Assembly: GCA_001784175.1 (NCBI GenBank)
Contig: MFPR01000006.1
Coordinates: 124,001-188,000, forward strand
Reading direction: 5' to 3'
Length of the DNA stretch: 64,000 nt
Origin: Candidatus Lindowbacteria bacterium RIFCSPLOWO2_12_FULL_62_27
GTDB taxonomy: Bacteria > Lindowbacteria > 2-12-FULL-62-27
Part shown: in pieces, positions 57,573-64,000 of the stretch
Position numbering within the stretch: the first letter of the stretch is position 1
Layout: each line of letters begins with the position of its first letter
Made by a program: the position numbers and the translations under genes
Notes under the pieces: model-generated
The model's database searches: none
Told to the model about the DNA's origin: nothing
The model's input: only the letters and a program-made list of their open reading frames with translations

Positions 57573-58832
57573 ATGGCAATTTTTGTTTGCATTCTTTCGG
57601 CCGCATGGCTCTCATTTTCAATGCCCGCCCACGCGTGGACGATTTTCGAGCGCGGCGAGCGGCGGCCGTTGATCTTGCACGGCGCCGGCGATGTGAGCAG
57701 CGGGGACATGCCGGACCGGGTGCGGGCGGCGATGCAGGTGGACGCGGTGGGTCGCACCGTCGAGTGGCGCGGCGACCGTGGATGGATTCGCGCCGCCGCA
57801 GGGGAGCGGTTGGCGATGAAGAACGGACGTCGGGTAGTGCTGCCGAGGCCCGTGCGGTTTCTGGAATCGGCGGTGGTCTTTCCTGAGGAGTTCCTCAAAC
57901 AATTTCCGGACATATTCTCGTTCGTCGAGGTGGCGGAGGCGGAGGATGGCGAAGTTCTGAAAGTCGGAGAGCCGGTGGCGGAGCCGGAGCCGGGGCTGCG
58001 GGAGGTCCCCCCATCGGAGCCTATCCCCCCACCCCAGCCCTCCCCCACAAGGGGGGAGGGGGAAGGGCGTCCCGTGCGAACCGTGGTGATCGATCCGGGA
58101 CATGGCGGGAGCGACCCCGGGGCGAAGGGGAAGGCGGGCGCGGTTGAGAAGGACATTGTTCTGGCGATCGGCCTGGAAGTGGCGCGTGAGCTTCGGGCGC
58201 GCGAGTCCGGCCTGAAGGTGATCCTGACTCGGTCCCGGGACGAGTTTGTGACGCTGTACGACAGGGCGAAGATCGCGAACGTGAACAAGGGGGACGTGTT
58301 TGTGTCGATCCATGCCAACAGCGTCAAGCGCAACACGGACGCAAGCGGGTTTGAGGTGTATCATCTCGACCTCGAAGGCGCCAACGACGACGCGCGGGCG
58401 GTTGCGGCGTTCGAGAACGCCGAGCCGGCGACCGGCGCCGGCCAGCCGGCCGCCGGCCGCGGCGCCGACCTCACAAAAATTCTGGGCGATGTCATGCAGC
58501 TTCAGTACCTCGACGCGAGTCTGGAGCTTTCCAAGCACATCGCCGACCGGATGGCGGCCGGGCTGGAGGGGGCGACGAAGTTTCGCGGCAGCAAGGGCGC
58601 ATTTTTTTATGTTCTCAAGGACGTGATGGCGCCGGCGGTTCTCGTCGAGGTGGGGTTTGTGACGAACGAATGGGAGGCGTCGTTTCTGCAGAAGGGCTGG
58701 TATCAGCGCAAGATCGCCGAGGGGATTCTCGACGGGATTTTAGATTTCAAGCGCGCCGAGGAGTCGCGTTTTTCCGCGCCCGTTCCCGCCGCCGATTCGC
58801 CTTCCCCGGCGGCGCCCCCCGGCGAGCCATGA
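57573..58832 (+). CDS. N-acetylmuramoyl-L-alanine amidase (Amidase_3)
   Basis: SD aaggagg then ATG 57573; signal peptide; VVIDPGHGGSDPGAKG, VSIHANSVKR, VLVEVGFVTNEWEA. Confidence 0.9.
   Translation: MAIFVCILSAAWLSFSMPAHAWTIFERGERRPLILHGAGDVSSGDMPDRVRAAMQVDAVGRTVEWRGDRGWIRAAAGERLAMKNGRRVVLPRPVRFLESAVVFPEEFLKQFPDIFSFVEVAEAEDGEVLKVGEPVAEPEPGLREVPPSEPIPPPQPSPTRGEGEGRPVRTVVIDPGHGGSDPGAKGKAGAVEKDIVLAIGLEVARELRARESGLKVILTRSRDEFVTLYDRAKIANVNKGDVFVSIHANSVKRNTDASGFEVYHLDLEGANDDARAVAAFENAEPATGAGQPAAGRGADLTKILGDVMQLQYLDASLELSKHIADRMAAGLEGATKFRGSKGAFFYVLKDVMAPAVLVEVGFVTNEWEASFLQKGWYQRKIAEGILDGILDFKRAEESRFSAPVPAADSPSPAAPPGEP
58025..58062. repeat. GC-rich palindromic repeat, copy B, in frame in the amidase gene
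   Basis: CCCCCCACCCCAGCCCTCCCCCACAAGGGGGGAGGGGG, encodes PPPQPSPTRGEGEG. Confidence 0.75.
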
Positions 58833-59350
58833 AGTGGTTCCTGACGCTTCTTGCGGTCGTCATTCTCGCGTTTGTGTTCCTCCTCGTATTGCGCCGTCCG
58901 GCGCACAAAGGCGGGGCGCCGATAGACGGCGCCGCGATGGCGCTGGCCTTTCCGCTTCGGGCCGGCGGCTGGACGCGCATCGAGCGCCGCGCCGCCGACT
59001 ACCCGCGGACGACGGAAGACCGCGCGCGCCGGCTGGTGCGGGAACTTTCGGCGCCGGACGAAAACCCGGCCGTGTTCGCGCCTCTGCCGGAAACATTTCC
59101 GTTGCGGTCGATCTATCTGGACGGCGCGCGGCTGTACCTGGACGTGTCGCAGGCCGCGCTGGCGGAGCTGGGCGGCGGGACCGAGGATGAGCGGATCGTT
59201 CTCGAAAGCCTTCGCCGCACGCTGGCATGGAACCTGCCGGATCTTGAGCAGCTTCAGATCCTGGTGGACGGCCGCGCGCGCCGGACGCTGGGCGTGGTGG
59301 GGGAAGACGCCGGCCATGTGGCCGTCGATTTTCCGATCCCGCTCAAATGA
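58829..59350 (+). CDS. GerMN-domain protein
   Basis: ATGA overlap with amidase; LRSIYLDGARLYLDVSQAALAELGGGTEDERIVLESLRRTLAWNLPDLEQLQILVDG. Confidence 0.75.
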   Translation: MKWFLTLLAVVILAFVFLLVLRRPAHKGGAPIDGAAMALAFPLRAGGWTRIERRAADYPRTTEDRARRLVRELSAPDENPAVFAPLPETFPLRSIYLDGARLYLDVSQAALAELGGGTEDERIVLESLRRTLAWNLPDLEQLQILVDGRARRTLGVVGEDAGHVAVDFPIPLK

Positions 59351-59922
59351 AGCGGTGTTGGGTTGTCACATTGGCGGCGATCCTGCACGCGGGTTGCGCG
59401 CAGCCGGCGCCGCCGAAGGATACGCCGGCGCTGGTGGTGGAGGGATTTTCGAGCATGGAGTCGAAAGGCGAGGAGCCGGTGTTTGATTTAAAGGCGTCGC
59501 AGGCGTGGCTGCGGCAGTCCGTCGCCGGCCGGATCAGCGCCTCCGGCGCCCCAAGTGCCGGCGTCTCCGACGCCGGCCGGCGCGGCGGCGCACCCCAAGA
59601 GGCGATGCACATCCGGGACGTGCGGTTCACGCTGTTTCGCGGCGGCCGGCCCTCGGCCCGGATCCGCGCCGACACCGGGACCTATCACCCCATGGACAAA
59701 TCCGTTGAACTTATCGGCCGGGTCATTTACAATGCTGTGGATGACAGCCTTTACGTCAGGGCGGAAAAAATGGCCTGGGATCCTGCCAGGTCGATCCTGA
59801 GTTGTGAGACTGATGTGGAAGGCGCTTTCAGGCAGTTTCAGTTCACCGGCGACCGGCTTGACATCACGCGCGGCCGCGACGTCCTCCATTTACACAACGC
59901 CACCTTCGTGGGGCCGGGGTAA
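59347..59922 (+). CDS. lptC: LPS export protein LptC-like
   Basis: Lipoprotein-like N-terminus; IRDVRFTLFRGGRPSARIRADTGTYHPMDKSVELIGRVIY; gene order before LptA/LptB. Confidence 0.7.
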   Translation: MKRCWVVTLAAILHAGCAQPAPPKDTPALVVEGFSSMESKGEEPVFDLKASQAWLRQSVAGRISASGAPSAGVSDAGRRGGAPQEAMHIRDVRFTLFRGGRPSARIRADTGTYHPMDKSVELIGRVIYNAVDDSLYVRAEKMAWDPARSILSCETDVEGAFRQFQFTGDRLDITRGRDVLHLHNATFVGPG

Positions 59923-59938
59923 GGCCGTGTCGCTGAGC

Positions 59939-60379
59939 ATGGCGGCGTTGCTGCTCCTGTCAACCCTTGCCGCGGCCGAACCCAAGCCCGCGGATCGCCT
60001 GAGGGTGACGTCGGATCTCATGTCGGTGTATCCCGACAAGAATTATTCGGAGTTCATCGGCCACGTGGAAGCCATTTATCAGGGGAGGCTTTTGCGATGC
60101 CGCCGGCTGAAGGCATTTTTTTCGAAGGAGGCCAAATCGCTGGACCGGATCGAAGCGGAGGAGGATGTGGTGCTGATCGACAAGGAGATCGAAGCGCGCT
60201 GTGCGCGGGCCGTGTATTACAAGGACCGGGACCTGGTGGTGCTGAAGGGCGATCCGCATCTCAAGTCGGGCGACAACATCTTTCGGGGTCAGGTGATCAA
60301 CGTGAACCTGACGTCGCGGCGCCTCACCATCGAGGGCGGCGTCGAAGCGGACATCGCGCCGGAGAAGAAGGCGGACTGA
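59939..60379 (+). CDS. lptA: LPS transport periplasmic protein LptA-like (OstA domain)
   Basis: Signal peptide [55 protein letters not shown]...[27 protein letters not shown]. Confidence 0.75.
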   Translation: MAALLLLSTLAAAEPKPADRLRVTSDLMSVYPDKNYSEFIGHVEAIYQGRLLRCRRLKAFFSKEAKSLDRIEAEEDVVLIDKEIEARCARAVYYKDRDLVVLKGDPHLKSGDNIFRGQVINVNLTSRRLTIEGGVEADIAPEKKAD

Positions 60380-61122
60380 TGGCGGACGCGCAGAACGGCC
60401 AGGGGCTGCAGGTCGAGGGGCTGACCAAGCGGTATCAGCGCCGGTATGTGGTGCGGGACGTGGGGCTGGCGGTCCATCCCTCGCAGATCGTCGGCCTTCT
60501 GGGCCCCAACGGCGCCGGCAAGACCACGACCTTCAAGATGCTCGTGGGCCTGGTCCGTCCGACGACCGGCCGGGTCCTCTTCGGTGGGGCCGACATTACA
60601 AGCTATCCGATGTATCGCCGCGCGAGGTGCGGCATCGGGTATCTGCCGCAGGAGCCGTCGGTGTTCCGGGGCCTGACCGTCGAGGACAATCTCATGGCGA
60701 TTCTGGAGCTGGGCGGCGGCACGAAAGCCGGCCGGAAGGAGCGGCTGGACCAGATGATCGAGCGGTTTGATCTGAAGCTGGTCCGGAAGACGTTCGGGGA
60801 GAATCTGTCCGGCGGCGAGCGCCGGCGGGTCGAGATCGCGCGCGCGCTGATTCCAAACCCCAAGGTGCTGCTCCTGGACGAGCCCTTTGCCGGCATCGAC
60901 CCGATCGCCGTTTCGACCATCCAGGACATCGTGCTGGAGCTTCGGGAGGAGGGCTACGGCATCCTGATCACGGACCACAACGTCCGGGAGACGCTCTCGA
61001 TCACGCAGTACGCCTACATCGTCTATGACGGCCGGGTCCTGACCGCCGGCAGTTCCGCCGATCTCATCGAGGACGACCGCGTCCGGGGCGTGTACCTGGG
61101 CGAGCGGTTCCGGCTGGATTAG
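60379..61122 (+). CDS. lptB: LPS export ABC transporter ATP-binding protein LptB
   Basis: Walker [10 protein letters not shown], signature [15 protein letters not shown], Walker [28 protein letters not shown]. Confidence 0.95.
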   Translation: MADAQNGQGLQVEGLTKRYQRRYVVRDVGLAVHPSQIVGLLGPNGAGKTTTFKMLVGLVRPTTGRVLFGGADITSYPMYRRARCGIGYLPQEPSVFRGLTVEDNLMAILELGGGTKAGRKERLDQMIERFDLKLVRKTFGENLSGGERRRVEIARALIPNPKVLLLDEPFAGIDPIAVSTIQDIVLELREEGYGILITDHNVRETLSITQYAYIVYDGRVLTAGSSADLIEDDRVRGVYLGERFRLD

Positions 61123-61128
61123 GCACCG

Positions 61129-62631
61129 ATGGCGCCGGAGGTGCGGCTTGACGTAACGGTCAGGCAGGGTCTCTTTCTCTCACCCGAGCAGCGGCAGGCG
61201 ATCGAGCTCATGGTCAAGCCGGTCATGGACGTGGCCCTGTGGGTGCAGGAGGAGATGAACCAGAACCCGTTTCTTGAGGAGGTCGATGTCCTGGAGGAGC
61301 CGGAGAAGGAGCCGGCCGAGCTGCAGGACGAGGACAAGGAGAAGGACCGGAAACTGGAGGAGGACGACGGCTGGATGAAGAACTTCCACGACGGCGCCGA
61401 CCTCGGCTACGTTTCATCGCGGACCGTCCACGACGGCGACATCCAGTCGATCGAGCACATCAAGATCGAAGTCCCTTCGCTGGCCGAACACCTCTTGTGG
61501 CAGTACCGCCTCGTTGCGCCGCCCGTGCTCACGCCGGCCGGCGAGTACATCATCCAGAGCCTGGACGAGCGCGGGTTCTTCACGAGCACGCTCGAGGAGG
61601 TTTCCAAGCAGCTCTCGGTGTCTCCCGAGTCGGTCCAGTCCGCCCTGGATCTGGTCCACACGCTGGACCCGCCCGGGGTCGGCGCCCGGAACCTGCAGGA
61701 GGCCCTGCTGATCCAGGTGGACCATCTGGAGGAGAGCAGTCTGGATTACGTCCGGCCGATTATTCAGTACCATCTTGACGATCTGGTCCGGAAGAACTAC
61801 AAAAAAATCAGCGGGAGTTTGAAGATCAAGGTGGAGAAGGTGATGGAGGCGGCGGACCTGATCGGCACGCTGAATCCGCACCCGGCGCGGGATTACGGCG
61901 GCACGGAGACCCGGTATGTGGTGCCGGACTTGTTCATTCGCGAGGTGGCCGGGCGGCTGGAAGTCATCGTGAACGAGAACCCGATGCCCCGGCTGGGCGT
62001 GAACCCCCGCTATGTGGAGTTTCTCCGCCGGGAGGGGCTGTCCAAGGAGGAAAAAAGTTACTTGAAGGAAAAAATGAACAACGCGCGCTGGATCCTGAAT
62101 ACGCTTCACCAGCGCAATCTGTCGCTCTATCTGGTGGCCCGGTACATCGTCGACGTTCAGCCCGATTTTTTCCGCGGGCAGTTCGACAAGCTGCGGCCGC
62201 TCACGCTCAAGCAGGTGGCGGACACGCTGGCCCTGTCGATCTCCACCGTCAGCCGGCTCAGCAACCGGAAATACGCCGACACCCCGGTCGGCCTCTTTCA
62301 GCTCAAGTACTTTTTCTCCAACAGCGTCCTGACCGAGTCGGGACAGAGCCTGTCGAGCCGTTCGGTCAAGCAGAAGATCCGGATGATGATCGATTCGGAG
62401 GACGCGGCCGTGCCTCTGTCCGATGTCGACATTCTGGACCGGCTCAACACGGAGGGTATCCGGATCCAGCGCCGGACGGTCGCCAAGTACCGCGAATCGA
62501 TGAGCATTCTGCCCCGGCGGCTCCGCCGCACGGCTGCGGGCCCCGGTCCGCCGGACGCCGCGGAGCCCGTGGAAACCGACGGGGAATCATTCCAAGGAGG
62601 AACGCATGCAGCTCAAAGTGACAGGACGTGA
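61129..62631 (+). CDS. rpoN: RNA polymerase sigma-54 factor
   Basis: N-terminal LSPEQRQAIELM; LKQVADTLALSISTVSRLSNRKYADTP; RpoN box RRTVAKYRE. Confidence 0.95.
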   Translation: MAPEVRLDVTVRQGLFLSPEQRQAIELMVKPVMDVALWVQEEMNQNPFLEEVDVLEEPEKEPAELQDEDKEKDRKLEEDDGWMKNFHDGADLGYVSSRTVHDGDIQSIEHIKIEVPSLAEHLLWQYRLVAPPVLTPAGEYIIQSLDERGFFTSTLEEVSKQLSVSPESVQSALDLVHTLDPPGVGARNLQEALLIQVDHLEESSLDYVRPIIQYHLDDLVRKNYKKISGSLKIKVEKVMEAADLIGTLNPHPARDYGGTETRYVVPDLFIREVAGRLEVIVNENPMPRLGVNPRYVEFLRREGLSKEEKSYLKEKMNNARWILNTLHQRNLSLYLVARYIVDVQPDFFRGQFDKLRPLTLKQVADTLALSISTVSRLSNRKYADTPVGLFQLKYFFSNSVLTESGQSLSSRSVKQKIRMMIDSEDAAVPLSDVDILDRLNTEGIRIQRRTVAKYRESMSILPRRLRRTAAGPGPPDAAEPVETDGESFQGGTHAAQSDRT

Positions 62632-63148
62632 TTTTCCACTGACGCGATCATTGAAGGACTACGTCGAGCGGCGCCTGGAGCGGGTGGAGCGGCACGTGCC
62701 GCGGATCATCCGCGTGGACGCGATTTTACGGATGGAGCGGAACGACCACATCGCGGACATCCGGCTGAGCGCCGCCAAGTTCAAGCTCGCCGTGAGCGGC
62801 CGGTCGACGGAGAGCATGTACGCCTCGATCGACGACGCGATCGGCAAGCTCGAGCGCGTGTCGATGCGGCAGAAGGAGCGCAAGATCCAGACGCCGCGCC
62901 AGCGCGCCATCCGCGACCACCGGGCGCGGGCCGCCCGGCAGGACCGGGAGGCCGGCGCGGACGACGGGGATGTGGTGAAGGTGACGAAACTCTGGGTGAA
63001 GCCGATGAGCGTCGACGAGGCGATGCTGCAGCTCAAGACGCTCGACTATTCATTTTTTGTTTTTCAGGACGCGGAGGACAGTCACGTCAAAGTCATTTAC
63101 CGGCGAAACGACCTGACGATGGGTCTGATCGAGCCGGATGTTGCGTAA
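62606..63148 (+). CDS. hpf: Ribosome hibernation-promoting factor, long form (HPF/RaiA)
   Basis: MQLKVTGRDFPLTRSLKDYVERRLERVERH; C-terminal VVKVTKLWVKPMSVDEAMLQLKTLDYSFFVFQDAEDSHVKVIYRRNDLTMGLIEP. Confidence 0.92.
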   Translation: MQLKVTGRDFPLTRSLKDYVERRLERVERHVPRIIRVDAILRMERNDHIADIRLSAAKFKLAVSGRSTESMYASIDDAIGKLERVSMRQKERKIQTPRQRAIRDHRARAARQDREAGADDGDVVKVTKLWVKPMSVDEAMLQLKTLDYSFFVFQDAEDSHVKVIYRRNDLTMGLIEPDVA

Positions 63149-63175
63149 AAACGAAAGCGAGGTCTGCACCGAAGC

Positions 63176-63634
63176 ATGAGACTACTCGATATTTTGCCCC
63201 AAACGTGCATCAAGGCGGAGCTCCGTGGAAAGAACCGCCGGGAGGTCGTTCTGGAGCTTGTGGAACTTTTGACGAAATCCGGCGCCGTGAAGGACAAGGC
63301 GAAGGTGATCGACGCGGTGATGGAGCGCGAGAAGCTGATGAGCACGGGGATCGGCAACGGCGTTGCGATCCCGCACGCGAAGACCAGCTCCTGCTCGCGT
63401 CTCTGCGCCGCCCTGGGCCGCTCGAGCGGCGTTCCCTTCGACGCGCTGGACGAAAAACCCGTCAAGCTTGTTTTCCTGCTGGTCACCCCCGAAGCCGAAA
63501 CGGGCCCGCACATCAGCGCCCTAGCCCGCATCTCGCGGCTGCTCAAGCACAAAGTTTTCAAGGATTCCCTTCTTGCGGCGAAAGGCGAAGCCGAGATTTA
63601 CCGCATCATCGAAGAGGAGGAGCGGAAGCGCTAG
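63176..63634 (+). CDS. ptsN: PTS IIA (nitrogen-type) phosphotransferase PtsN
   Basis: VIDAVMEREKLMSTGIGNGVAIPHAKTSSC...PVKLVFLLVTPEAETGPHISALARISRLLK. Confidence 0.9.
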   Translation: MRLLDILPQTCIKAELRGKNRREVVLELVELLTKSGAVKDKAKVIDAVMEREKLMSTGIGNGVAIPHAKTSSCSRLCAALGRSSGVPFDALDEKPVKLVFLLVTPEAETGPHISALARISRLLKHKVFKDSLLAAKGEAEIYRIIEEEERKR

Positions 63635-63643
63635 GCGCCGCGG

Positions 63644-64000
63644 ATGGGACTTCCCGTCAGGGAACTATTCAAAAACGAGCGGAGCCTGCATCTGCAGTTC
63701 GTGGCCGGGGATGGCGGCCTGAGCCGGATCATCCGCACCTCGGAGATCGTGCAGCCGGCCGCCGCCTTCGCCTCGGGACTCTGGCCGCCCCGGTACCGGG
63801 GCCGGCGCCAGGCCGAGGCGGTGGGCCGGATCAATCGCCGGATCGCGCCGCGGTTCAAGATCGCCAAACCTCTGCAGGGCGCCGTCTGGGTCATCGGGTC
63901 CCTCGAGATGGCGGCGCTTTTGTCGGCGCCGGCGGCGCTGCGCACGCGATTCATTGAATTTTTCAAGCGCCTGAACCCCGCCGCCGCCGTCTTCACGGAC
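63644..64000 (+). CDS. hprK: HPr kinase/phosphorylase N-terminus (3' end outside window)
   Basis: MGLPVRELFKNERSLHLQFVAGDGGLSRIIRTSEIVQP; conserved position after rpoN-hpf-ptsN. Confidence 0.7.
   Translation, partial: MGLPVRELFKNERSLHLQFVAGDGGLSRIIRTSEIVQPAAAFASGLWPPRYRGRRQAEAVGRINRRIAPRFKIAKPLQGAVWVIGSLEMAALLSAPAALRTRFIEFFKRLNPAAAVFTD

Noticed and set aside
59804-59926. Upstream part of the 59804-60379 ORF
   Set aside because: Overlaps the lptC coding end in another frame; the signal-peptide start at 59927/59939 is more plausible.
60097-60378. N-terminal extension of the ABC ATPase ORF
   Set aside because: Out-of-frame overlap with lptA; ATG 60379 overlapping the lptA TGA gives a canonical LptB start.
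60379-64000. lptB-rpoN-hpf-ptsN-hprK order as novel
   Set aside because: Well-established conserved gene order in Gram-negative-type bacteria; ordinary.

Overview
High-GC bacterial chromosomal segment dominated by two giant, modular, secreted-type ORFs on the + strand. ORF-A (open at the left edge to 22063, at least 7352 aa) carries three GH57-like alpha-glucan-active modules, starch-binding-like modules, many FN3 domains and about 21 tandem Ig-like repeats of about 93 aa. It ends in a FlgD/T9SS-type C-terminal domain and is followed, with a stop/start overlap, by a PorV/PorQ-family gene. Next come a stand-alone DUF3536/GH57 protein, a GAF-EAL protein, and an HTH + nucleotidyltransferase pair. 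An accessory region (about 27.8-30.1 kb) holds a small coiled-coil ORF behind a perfect CRP-type palindrome, two truncated copies of the ORF-B N-terminus, and a four-helix-bundle (23S-rRNA-IVP family) gene bracketed by AATGAACC arrays in direct and inverted orientation. It also holds two minus-strand tRNA-like genes with terminators. ORF-B (re-started at 30146, to 57043, about 8965 aa) has 6 kelch-like repeats, 9-10 right-handed beta-helix modules, four tandem ~330-aa modules, an FG-GAP/UnbV block, about 12 Ig-like repeats and a C-terminal FlgD-like domain. That last domain lies just downstream of an in-frame heptanucleotide repeat. A tmRNA gene (tag ...ANDNLALAA) follows, then a conserved amidase-GerMN-lptC-lptA-lptB-rpoN-hpf-ptsN-hprK run. 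The most interesting items are the four-helix-bundle/AATGAACC cassette inserted at a duplicated giant-gene start, the (ATCCAAA)4 repeat that could switch the sorting domain of the 9000-aa protein, and palindromic repeats carried in frame inside several genes. All family calls come from reading motifs by eye; no database search was run.
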